Source of the DNA: Saccoglossus kowalevskii
Lineage: Eukaryota; Hemichordata; Enteropneusta; Harrimaniidae
NCBI RefSeq assembly: GCF_000003605.2
Contig: NW_003132852.1
Span: 56,384-88,403 of the forward strand
DNA: 32,020 nt
Reading direction: 5' to 3'
The translations under genes and the position numbers were made by a program. This document shows, one piece after another, positions 1 through 9,179 of this stretch (position 1 is its first letter; each line of letters begins with the position of its first letter). Below the pieces are notes generated by a model. That model saw only the letters and a program-made list of their open reading frames with translations, made no database searches and was not told the origin of the DNA.

Positions 1-1503
1 ACGCATAAATGCAGACGAGCTTCAGACTGCAATTTAAAGATAAATATTCTGCAGTTGTAAGACACTCTTGAATTGAATATAATTTTGGTTTCAAGAATGC
101 ATTTTCTTTCCAAAGTTGTTTCTGTGTGTTAGAGACTCGCAGTGCAAAATCAGAAAAAAAACGTCATTTTTACAAACTTCGTGAGCTACCCAGACGTTCC
201 CAAACCCATATGAAAAAATAATGTAATAGCCGTTGCCCGAACCTAGGTCATCGATATTGCGTAACATGGAATACGAAGGCCCGAGCATTCTTATTCGGGA
301 ATATTCTAACAGTTTAAGCCAACATTAAATACAAGCGTATTAGCGTGAAACAACAATTTGAAGTCGTTAATATTCTCCAACTATAGCTTATTTGGCAGTA
401 GTTCGAGGAAGAACAAGTAGCCTCCTGCACCATCTCCTATGTACTTTTTCAATTTCGTAGTCCGTAAAATATATTTGGCAATATCAAGTTTAACAGAAAA
501 CGATGAAAAATTATAACCATTTTACAAACAGGTCCACTAAAGTAGATACCGCTTTACACCAAATATTCCTGAGAGAGAGCACAACACCTAAATATTCATA
601 ATAGGAAACAACTTCTAACTCGCTTCCCTCAAGTTACCAATTCCAGTTTCGTGATGCGTGACCGCCCTTACTATAACTTTAGTCTTGTGTAAACTAAATT
701 TCATACACAACTTGCTACAAAATTGTCATAAAGTAATAATCAAATTATCAAGGTTGGATTTGATTCACTGAAATTATCTATATCATTTGCTTAAAGCGAA
801 TAGATTATAAATGTACTGCGTTTGTTGAATCCGCACATTCTCCGAGTTAACCAACATGACATTTAATTTCTCAATAAAGAAACCAAATAAAATACAGTTC
901 AACATACATTGTTATCTAACCCCTACCTGACAATCAAAAGAGCATGAAAGATTTGATTCTGATTTTACAGATGTCTTAACATTATTGTTGGTTAAATTGT
1001 TGGTATTATTATTATTACTAGGGAGACGCCCCTTGCCTTTTCTGTAATAGGTCGTCAGATCAAAATTCGTGGTCATTCATTACAATACTTCTATAGAAGT
1101 TAGTAGCTGTGGCATAGTACTGGCGTTGCCATGTGGCGTGTATGACAATTGGTGCCAATTCACCTTATGCATTTTAACACTATGTTACGTCTGGTCATAC
1201 GTTACTAATACTGAATATCTGATATTCCGACCTCTGTCGAGTTAAGCAATTATTTCAAGCAGAATTCGTGTTCGTCGACTGACTACTTCTACCCTATAGC
1301 TAGAAAACTGCGAGGTGCCTGAACGTACATTGATAAGTTACAGTGGCCAAAGGTATTTCTTGTGGAACTAATATTTTCCAGTGTTTGTATACATATTTGT
1401 ATATTTGATTATCTATTTTAAGAGGCAAACATTCTGAATAATTAAAATATTATTATTAGTATTGAGTTAACATGTTGTTATAATATGACTGTGGGCCACA
1501 ATC
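1..1503. other. Non-coding AT-rich stretch
   Basis: I see no supportable gene here. The open frame on the minus strand at 91-288 has no splice-site support, no recognisable motif and ordinary AT-rich composition. Short ATT runs occur near 1003-1018. Nothing matches the duplicated blocks further right. Confidence 0.5.
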
Positions 1504-1608
1504 GAGTGTAATTTATATTAATGCGGTTTATATTTATATTAATGCGAGTGTAATTTATATTAATGCAGATTACATTTATATTAATGCGAGTGTAATTTAT
1601 ATTAATGC
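1504..1608. repeat. 21-bp tandem array, five units, alternating variants
   Basis: Five consecutive 21-bp units end in the same core (tttatattaatgc). Units 1, 3 and 5 (1504-1524, 1546-1566, 1588-1608) are identical and start gagtgtaa. Units 2 and 4 start ggtttata and agattaca. The A-B-A-B'-A order means the array is effectively a 42-bp higher-order repeat. A further ggttt follows at 1609, as if another B unit had begun. No function is evident. Confidence 0.9.
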
Positions 1609-2467
1609 GGTTTGGCGGTGTGTCTGAATATACTGTTAAAATAACCAGTTTGTTGTCGTAAAAGCCAGCCGTAGTCTGGTGTAAAGGTAATATATATATT
1701 TATGAAATATTCAGAATGCTTGGCCTCAGTTTATAACGAATTGAATATGACGGGAATGCCAGTGATATTATATGCACACCCCTGATTGTCTATGTTGATG
1801 TGTGCATTCATAATTTGTATTTGTATTTATACTTGTATTTGTAGTCCAGCCACATGCAGTTGGAGAATAAATAGTCACGATCTCTTTGATCTCGATTTGA
1901 GGCGTGTATTTATTTACCCAATATTGAAGGTATAAAAAATAATATTTTATTATGAAGTAATTCTCATACAACATACGTTGTTCCCTAACAACGGGCCAAA
2001 GGGAATATGTACACCTGCATTACCTTTGAATATAAAGTAATTATTTATATAAATATAGATATTACCATTTTATTCAGCTAATTTAAGGAATTTTTAGAGC
2101 ATGTTTTTATTCGTTAGTGTATTCACTATGTAAGAGACTGTATTTGGATATTTAAGTACGATATGTATGTGTATTACAAGTGCAGCTGAAGACTGCAGTT
2201 TGAGACCAAAATCTCAAATAGGCCTTGCAATTAAAATGTTCCATTTTCCATAATGCCGTGCATAACTTGTTTACATGCTGATTTGGACCTCAATCAAATT
2301 CGTTTGTGTAAACAGTCCATTTTTATGTATTATTCAAATTTGTATTTAGCCTTCTATTTTATTTTGTCATCTATGTCAGCTACATTGATTGTCAGGCCAT
2401 GGGTGCGATCATACTAAATAAATGTACTACCCAGCCACATCACGACCCACCAGGGGGTCCCACCAGG
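1609..2467. other. Intergenic, no gene supported
   Basis: The minus-strand ORF at 1768-1974 is low-complexity: part of it comes from a degenerate run of TATTTG/ACAAATAC-like repeats around 1810-1845. Its 5' part has AATAAA-like and TAAATAAATA strings that could be a transposon tail, but I could not define ends. No coding call is made. Confidence 0.4.
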
Positions 2468-2547
2468 GCGACCTCATTGTTCCCTAGGCAGCTCCATTGT
2501 TCCCTGGGCAGCTCCATTGTTCCATGGGCGACATCATTCATCTCTGA
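2468..2547. repeat. 20-bp tandem repeat, four units
   Basis: Four contiguous 20-bp units at 2468-2487, 2488-2507, 2508-2527 and 2528-2547 share the pattern gc(a/g)(g/a)c(c/t)..atT(g/c)(t/a)t. Units 2 and 3 differ by one base, and units 1 and 4 are more diverged. The block is markedly more GC-rich than its surroundings and runs directly into the TGACC-rich block that follows, so both probably belong to one mobile or minisatellite sequence. Confidence 0.85.
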
Positions 2548-2627
2548 TTGACCACGTGAACTCTATTTGACCTCGTGACCTCCACTTGACCCTTGAATCC
2601 ACTTGACCCTTGACCTCCATTCGACCT
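2548..2627. promoter_or_regulatory. Cluster of TGACCT-type nuclear-receptor half-sites
   Basis: TGACCT at 2568-2573 and 2576-2581 are direct repeats spaced by 2 (DR2). TGACCC at 2604-2609 and TGACCT at 2611-2616 are spaced by 1 (DR1; on the minus strand AGGTCA-a-GGGTCA). TGACCC at 2587-2592 is followed after one base by TGAATC. CGACCT lies at 2622-2627 and a CACGTG E-box at 2553-2558. DR1 and DR2 are known response-element layouts for RXR/HNF4- and RAR-type receptors. Because the block abuts a tandem repeat it may simply be a degenerate minisatellite, and the regulatory role is inference. Confidence 0.35.
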
Positions 2628-2884
2628 CTAGTCATCTGTGAAAACATTTGTGGTCCGATTCGACTCTGGTTTTCGCTGTACCCTGTCAAGTCGACCATAG
2701 CGAGTCGAATTAACTTTAGACGGTCTGGAAAGGTACTGTACCCGCCCAGAAAGGTGCCTGATTTTTTCCCGGTTCAATTTGGCAGCAATTTTGTTCAAGA
2801 TTGGATCCAATTGTTTTCTGGGCGGCCCTATTGTTCTCCGTTTGACCCCGTTACTGCTATAGCTCGTCGCTAGATAATTTCGCT
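2628..2884 (-). other. Open reading frame, 85 codons, unknown
   Basis: On the minus strand the frame is open from about 2884 to a stop at 2628. The predicted peptide is basic and has ordinary amino-acid composition, including the stretch LNKIAAKLNREKIRHLSGR. The DNA is GC-richer than its flanks. There is no ATG at the start and no strong splice signal that I could fix, and I recognise no domain. The opposite-strand ORF at 2610-2873 is treated as its shadow, though I cannot prove which strand is real. It may be a fragment of a mobile element, since it adjoins the 20-bp repeat and the TGACC cluster. Confidence 0.25.
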
Positions 2885-3631
2885 ATGATTGTCTGTGACA
2901 TCTGGTGAATGGTTAAACAATTGACTGGTGAATGGACATGTTCAGATGAGTGGGTACCATTCCAAAGGGGTTAGTGCCATATGTTTATAAAGGTCAAATA
3001 ATGTTGTATTACCATCATTTCCGGTCGTTTTCATGCATTAGTTTTTGCAAGTAGTTGAATGTGCACCCGAGAAACCAAAAATGATCCCGATACATATGGT
3101 AATAGTAATAATGGTTAAATATTCATTATGCATTGGGGACACCATGAAGATTTAAATTTGTAACCAGTGAGAGGCGCATAACGGATTATACAATGTTACT
3201 GGAAAAGATTAGGTCGAAGTATCTCTTAACAATTGTCAATTGAATCTTTTTGTATTGAGGTGTTAGAAACTGTATTCTATCAGTGGTATTCACGCATCTT
3301 AAGAGTAACTCAGTAAGCGCTAGTGGACAGTTCACTGCAAAATCTAATCGATTGTGTTGCCAATTTTAGGTGTGGGGAAAAAAGAAAAGACAAACTCCTC
3401 ACATGCTACATGAACGAACTTTTACAAAAGCAACCTCTCGGTATATAACATTGAGACTATTTCAAACAATTATCCCAAAAATAAATTGTCCAGGCATCAA
3501 ACAAGTTTTTCTTTGGCACTTTAGAAAACGACCAGTTAGGGAGGACATTATCACAAACTGCTAGAACCAATCACATTTTTTTTTATCATGGGGTGCAAGA
3601 TGGAAATTTATTTACACTAAATTGTCAATAT

Positions 3632-3853
3632 TTAGATATACATTACTTTGGGTTTACACCAAGGTTTACAATAAGGCTGTAAATTGGTGTACGTGTGTGC
3701 TTTGGCTTCGGCAAAATTCCATTCACTAAGGAGCATAACGTCTACGTCTTTCAAGTTATTCCATTTCACATAATCAATACACGCTAATAAACAGTCTATC
3801 AACCCAATGCCTGAATTGTCTGCCCAGGTTTTCCTGAACTGCTTCCCCGTCAT
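3632..3853 (-). other. Orphan ORF, 73 codons, found only in copy 1
   Basis: This minus-strand frame runs from an ATG at 3853 to a stop at 3632. The peptide has a cysteine-bearing segment (GLIDCLLACIDYVKW) and ends with closely spaced cysteines (PYCKPWCKP). The matching part of copy 2 (about 17310-17450) aligns on both sides but lacks this sequence, so the ORF arose or was inserted in copy 1, or was lost from copy 2. The ATG context GGGGATGACG is moderate. I recognise no domain. The cysteines superficially recall DEG/ENaC ectodomain motifs, but spacing and context do not support membership. Confidence 0.25.
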
Positions 3854-4789
3854 CCCCTTGTGTCAAAACTATTGTTTAAGTAATTGTTCATATTTGACTC
3901 TGTTTTGAAATGTCCATTCCAATTTCGATTTCCAAAACTATAGTGTTTAGCATGTACAGTCAATCATCATATTCCTGCAAATCTTACACATTTCTGACAT
4001 AATTGAGATCTGTCTAACTCTATTCGTGACAGGGTATCAACCATATTCCTGAGCTGCCTACCAAGCATACTTTTTTACTGTCTACTTATCCTACTGTTGA
4101 ACACACTATTCACCAAATCACTGTAAATTCTACACAGTTTTTTCTTTAACAATCTACAATCTATTGTCTATTACCATCCTATATACCTGCCTATCTATTT
4201 AAGCTTTCTATGAACTGTCTAATCAAGTATTCTCTAACTGTATACCTGGCTTATTTGTGAACAATTTACATAATTTGATTTACATATGTCTTCATTCCAC
4301 GTTTCTAAAATTGAAATACTTGTGAGCTAAAAACTGTAATACTGCCAAAAGCAACCAAATTATTTAGTTTGAAATCGTCACATTAGTGCTTGAAGCTATA
4401 TTTATAACAAAAATCTACTCAAAGCTGATTGTGCTTCATTGGTTACCATAAAATAGGGGGAGGATTTTACAAGTTATTATTGTATGTCGTCGATAAAACA
4501 ACCCCCGCTATATAAATGTTAATAATTGAACGATATGCATTGTAAGAAAGGAGCACACTACATTTAATTTCAATGAATTCAGAATTATTATTTCTTCTCA
4601 GTTGACTCATTTTGTTTAATTTTTTTATTGTTACTAAGGTAAAATTTGTTGAAAGAAGCGAAGCTAAAATAAGTCAGCAGAATGATGTACATTTCAATAG
4701 TGACACTTGATTTTTGTATTGTTTATTTATTTCGACTTCATCAAACGGGCTTTTCACAAATCACATGCCAACAGTAGTATAATAATATA

Positions 4790-5510
4790 GAGAACTACAA
4801 GCCATTGCCAGGAATATCCTGACAAGATGGCCGACCTTTGACCAGATTTGCATATCCATAGAATAACGGTTGTCAGTTGGATGACATAGACATAACATTA
4901 GTTGTCAATGTTTATAGAGAAAAGTTGTATGTGCGCTTTTGTTTTTTGAGTGAAAAACAGTTTTGGTTTACTGAAATGGATATCTGAAGTTCCTAGCAAT
5001 CCTGTGATACCAATCTTTAATGCATAAAGTTATTTCTCAAATGCCGAATTTGCCGTAATTATTCGTGTCTTGTTTGTGCATGACTGTAAAGCGTTCCTGT
5101 GTTGAGCGAGTGCTTGGGGTCATTTCAGGCGAAACATGTGATTTTAGACTGATTTATAAATATGGTTTAGATCGTGACACTTATTGTTATGACGCCTATA
5201 TTTTCAGCCCAAATTTGCTTTCAATTTTGACGATTTTGGAGGGTTATCGAGCGCTGTTCTTCATTTTAGAATTTAGTTTATAATTGGATTAGCAACAGGA
5301 AGTGACAAAAACTGTATTACGAACCTCTATATTTAGGCTCAGTAATAATTTTTTGAACTCCCGGACTGCTATCGCCATCTTGTTTCTGTCGTTGGCGTGC
5401 GTCGACATACTGGGACTGTATTACTTAGTCTATCTCGATGTACTGTTTCAGTAAATATTCATTTTTTTGGCTCTTCCCCACTTTAGGACTCAATGGATAG
5501 AAAAAATGCA
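4790..5510. other. Divergent interior of copy 1, no gene supported
   Basis: Between the anchors at 4745 and 5522 I could not align copy 1 with copy 2 (about 18420-19020). The interval holds CAAGATGG at 4824-4831 and its reverse complement CCATCTTG near 5376, which resemble YY1-type sites. The open frame at 5065-5283 starts with TTG and has no motif, so it is not called as a gene. Confidence 0.35.
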
Positions 5511-6129
5511 TGAATTTCACACTGCATACAGGGTCAGCAATTTACAGTGAAGAATGATTATGCTGATTTCAATTGACTCTTATCATTTAAATTCGTTTCA
5601 CACAATTTAAGGTTGATTGACTCTGAATGACATGGTCCTTACAGGAAACCTTGCCAGTCACCTAAGATAATAGCATGTGCATCTAATATTACTGCCACTA
5701 CTTCTGGATTTTGTAAGAAGTGGATGACCGCTTTTCAAATACACCAGAACATATATTGTAAAACGAAAAGCTAAATTTAAAGGTATTGTTAAAATTCACG
5801 TGATGGACAACTCAGTTTATAAAATATTAGTTGCAAGACATGAAAATGTCAGCCCTCTCGTGAACAAGTTGGCAAAATAGTTATTCATTTTAAATTTTTG
5901 GCCTGAATAACGATTTTCTGTGGCAACTTGGAGCAACGGAAGATATATGATATATTAAACATGTAGTATGATGTTTTGAACATGTAGCAAAACAGTGTAA
6001 AACAACTGACTGAAATTGTAGTACAGAACATCATGAAAGAATGTTACTGGTTAATACCTAAGATGTAAAGATTAACGTAATAAATGTGTAATTTGTCCCC
6101 GTACACTGTGTTACCAAGCTGGAGCTTAA

Positions 6130-6345
6130 CAGTTGCGGCGGCACGAAATATTACATGGAGGGGCGAGATCTGCTCACCAACCTCACCGACCTTGCTCGGG
6201 GTTCCATGGGCTTTTTCCAAAACAAATGGGAAATCTAGACCGTATGAAACGCTATTTCCTGCATTTTGAGGGGGAAGATTTTGCTACCACAAAAGGTTTC
6301 AACTTGATGTTCGAGGGGCGACGCCACTCTCCTCAATTTTTAGTT
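6130..6345 (+). mobile_element. MITE-like element, 5' portion
   Basis: It begins CAGTTGCGGCGGCACG, which matches 14 of 16 positions of the inverted right end of the complete element at 16859-17099 (CAGTGGCGGCGGCATC). Internal blocks are shared in the same order: gatctgctcacca, tcctgcattttgaggg, a ctgctacc/ctgctgac-type box followed by caaa.gg.ttcagcttg, and a ggggc.acgcc hairpin. The 3' terminal inverted repeat is missing, so this copy is truncated. The ORFs across it (6084-6269, 6133-6378) follow the repeat and are not genes. Confidence 0.7.
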
Positions 6346-6378
6346 ATTTGGAGAAGTACGTTGATTGGCATGCATTAA

Positions 6379-6612
6379 AAGAAAACTGTTTTATTTTACA
6401 CAACCACCAACATTGGTATTAGATTCTTTACTACACATAAAGAAGTAGGGAAAACGTTTGAAATGCATTCGATCAGCATAATGTATGACACTAATTCTAA
6501 TGGCAGCCTCTTACATGCTAGGGAATTAAGGTTTCCAGCTAGCACACTGGAAAAGAGGAGGATACTGGAAGAAGAACTGTTACAAGAACAAATGTGTCTG
6601 CCTGAAGACTAA
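6379..6612 (+). other. Candidate coding exon, 77 codons, unknown product
   Basis: The frame opens right after a TAA at 6376-6378 and stays open to the stop at 6610-6612. The peptide looks coding: it contains KEVGKTFEMHSISIMYD, then HARELRFPASTLEKRR, and ends in an acidic, Gln-rich helix-like stretch (LEEELLQEQ). An in-frame ATG lies in GAAATGCATTC near 6460. The AG at 6380-6381 (cattaaaag) is a poor acceptor. I found no donor whose phase joins it to the exon at 6713, so a link between the two is unproven. I do not recognise the family. The ORF sits inside the copy-1-only segment, so it may be transposon-derived. Confidence 0.35.
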
Positions 6613-6712
6613 GATTGCTACACAGAATGCCACAATACAAGCTTTCGCATTTATGACAATGTCAAAAAATAGAGAAATTCATTGCACATACTAGTAAATA
6701 AATTATTTTCAG

Positions 6713-6834
6713 CTGTAGAAGAGCAGTATCTTAGTTTTAGTGGTTGTACACACAAGAATCTCTGTGCTGTGTGCAAACCGAAACACCAGTTCGTGAGGCC
6801 TATAGTTAAAGCAATGACAAGGAAAACAAAATGA
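6713..6834 (+). CDS. Candidate terminal exon with CxxC motif, partial
   Basis: The acceptor is good: ctagtaaataaattattttcag precedes 6713 with a branch-like ctagtaa and a T-rich tract. Starting in phase (two bases complete a codon), 39 codons stay open to TGA at 6832-6834, and AATAAA follows at 6849-6854. The peptide has a short cysteine cluster (GCTHKNLCAVCKPKHQ) and a basic tail (KAMTRKTK). Acceptor, open frame, stop and nearby poly(A) signal together are what a last exon looks like. The upstream partner is not identified; the ORF at 6379-6612 is the nearest candidate but has no phase-compatible donor that I could find. Family unknown. Confidence 0.35.
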
Positions 6835-6848
6835 CTTCACCACGGAAG

Positions 6849-6854
6849 AATAAA
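6849..6854 (+). terminator. Poly(A) signal AATAAA
   Basis: A canonical AATAAA lies 15 bases after the TGA of the candidate terminal exon at 6713-6834. This supports a plus-strand transcript end, but in AT-rich DNA the hexamer is common by chance. Confidence 0.3.
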
Positions 6855-8246
6855 ATGAAATAGATAGTGGCACATTATTGGATTTCCATTATTGAACACC
6901 CGGGATACCTTACTATTTTCAACAAATGACATACTAAAAGACAAGTAACTCTTATTTACACAGGATATTTTCAAAACTTGGTATAGACTGATGTTATTCG
7001 TAACAACTTATCAAAAGTATTGAAATCATGGAAATGTAGAAGGTTCTTTTGCAGTCCATATTATGTTAAGCTGTACCATTGATGGTGGATCATAGATGGG
7101 CTGAAAGCACAAGCCAGTGTTAATATAATACAACCTCGAATGCCAGTAAAAATACTTTATGTTCATGTGTAGTTTGAGGACTATCAATGATGTCCCAGTA
7201 CTTCCTGACGACAATAAGATTTTTGTGAATATTATGGATAAGAATGCAGTGTCTAATAATTAATCCAGTTATTATTTCCCATTTGTGAGGAGACAGTTAG
7301 ACAATTGCATAACATAGAATAGGACATGTGGAAAGAAGGTTTACATTAGTACCACAAAGACTAAACATATAATATCGATAGTATGGACAAGATGTTCAAT
7401 AACAGGATTCCAGACTGAAGAAGGCGAAGTGTAGAACCTCCTACATTACAGTATAAATAACCTAAAGGAAATTAAGCTACTGATACAGATTGACTGTACT
7501 GCCTATATAGGTTTCAGATGTGTGGTGCCGACAAGATTTTGTTAGAGAAAGTAAAAAGGATATTCTCTCAAGTTACCAAGCCCAAAAATTATCAGAGCTT
7601 CGAAACATATATTGTGTTCATTGGCGAGAATTTTCAACTATGCTCTAAAAAAGTGCCACAAAAAATACATAACCACACTGTACTAATAGATTCATACTTT
7701 CATTATGAATATATTATCGGGAGTGACGGGTCCTAATCCAATTAAAGGGCAAAACAGTGACTACTTTTGTAAAGAACGCTGGATAGATTAGTGGGCCTGA
7801 TTTTTTTGTGGGGCATTCCTGATGCATGACCAGGGCCTTTTTATATGTCTTTCAATTACAGCCTGAATACTGTTTGTTTGACATATATATTTGAACTATG
7901 GTCAGGTTTACTTCGGTTTTTTCAAGCTGAAGAAGGCTGTCACATGGCTTCTAGGGAAAGGAAATAGTAATGCACAGGAAATTACTAACAAGGATTTAAA
8001 ATAAGAAGACAGACTATAATAATATAATGTTTTGAAGATGGTATCAATGCTTGTGAAGGCAGGGAATCCCAAAAGGTGCTCAAGAAAGATGTAATTGCAA
8101 GTTAGATCCAGTTTCCTTTCTGCAGGTTTCTAGTTGATATGAATAATTCATAGTGGATGCTGACGTCATGAAATAAATTATATAAACATTATGTATGCAA
8201 ATTTATTCTGAATGATCCCCTGAATGCGTTGGTTGTTCACGTTAGT

Positions 8247-8674
8247 ATGGACACAATGAAAACAGACACTCCAACCAAAATAGCAAAGAAAACTATTAAA
8301 TCGCCTAGAACCAAGAAAACAACGTGCATTGTTTGTGGCTGTCAAATAGAAAATATAGAAAACCGGAATAGACGGTTTCGTGGGATCAACGGAACTACGA
8401 CATGCGAAGAAATCGAATTTGTTGTGGCAGAGACGATCGATCTACAGCTTGTCAGTTCGTATGCGTGCAGAAAATGTGGACTGAGAGCGTCGACTGCAAA
8501 AAAAAAAAAACTAAGCGAGAGTTATTGGAAAGGTCGCAGGCATTTTCCTCTAAAAGAATGGCAACTGAAAGTAAGGGATCCCTGGTTTCGTTGAAACGAG
8601 TTTCTTTTGACACGTCCAATGTCAACACGACACGCTGGCGAACACATCTCTCCCCTCTGTGTAGTTCACGATAG
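8247..8674 (+). pseudogene. Zinc-binding domain protein, frameshifted at an A13 tract
   Basis: The first ATG is at 8247 (gttagtATGG). The N-terminus is Lys/Thr-rich and is followed by CIVCGCQI, then about 40 residues later YACRKCGLR. Two CxxC pairs separated by a spacer are the layout of a treble-clef or zinc-ribbon domain. The frame then meets a run of 13 A at 8498-8510. Staying in frame gives a stop at 8592-8594. Moving to the frame that ends at TAG 8672-8674 continues with KRELLERSQAF and a Ser/Lys-rich tail, which looks more natural than the in-frame end. So the gene either is broken by slippage in the A tract or carries an assembly error. CxxC/CxxC N-terminal domains of this kind occur in many uncharacterised, often transposon-associated, invertebrate proteins; that assignment is inference. 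It lies in the copy-1-only segment. Confidence 0.5.
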
Positions 8675-8746
8675 CGTCTCGCTGGTATTCTTTGCAAGAA
8701 ATATCATGGTAGTCTTAACGTTCCAGCACTTTTAACAATGCTTTCG

Positions 8747-8974
8747 TCAAAACTCCCCTGGAATTTCGCGTAAGTCGTGGGCGATCCTAGTAGCCAGCCA
8801 TCCCTGATCCTTTTCACGATTGGCCACGATAAAATGATAGACATCTGCGCGACTATCATTTGCATATGAAAGTACCCGGATCTGGTAAGAAATCTTACCA
8901 GTGAATTGCAGAACAGGACAGTCGGTCGTGTCTACCAGCACTCCATACTTCCTGTCCCGGAGCTCGCAATTTAT
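8747..8974 (-). other. Coding-like ORF, about 75 codons, unknown (weak PTB-like pattern)
   Basis: On the minus strand the frame is open from 8974 (preceded by TGA at 8975-8977) to TGA at 8747-8749. GC is above background and the peptide looks like a globular domain: KYGVLVDTTDCPVL, then TGKISYQIRV, then VYHFIVANREKDQG, then an amphipathic helix (WLATRIAHDLREI). Alternating strands followed by a C-terminal helix faintly recall PTB-type domains, but I do not claim the family. No convincing acceptor flanks it. It is tail-to-tail with the zinc-binding ORF at 8247-8674, 73 bp apart, inside the copy-1-only segment. Confidence 0.35.
8882..8901. repeat. Inverted repeat, 9-bp arms, 2-bp spacer
   Basis: ctggtaaga (8882-8890), aa, tcttaccag (8893-8901). 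On the minus strand the arms read CTG|GTAAGA and TCTTACCAG|, so the palindrome also mimics a splice donor and acceptor facing each other inside the ORF at 8747-8974. The gap is far too short to be an intron. Confidence 0.8.
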
Positions 8975-9158
8975 TCACTCCTATTACTTTTATACACAAT
9001 ATGTATTAATAATAACAGATTAGATTAGGCACGACCTAAGCACATAATATATACATGCTTTTAAAATTGCCAGAAGACAAAGAAGAGGGTCAGACAGAGT
9101 CACCCGAATGGAACGGAGTGAATATTTTAAACAACATAATGTTGGAAAAACACAAACC

Positions 9159-9179
9159 ATTATTATTATTATTATTATT
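9159..9179. repeat. (ATT)7 microsatellite
   Basis: Seven uninterrupted ATT units close to the right edge of the copy-1-only segment. Confidence 0.95.

Noticed and set aside
7518-7736. 72-codon plus-strand ORF preceded by ggtttcag, with a second natural-looking frame over its first 120 bases
   Set aside because: Two competing frames both look protein-like, there is no domain or donor, and it has no independent support. It may be chance in the copy-1-only segment.
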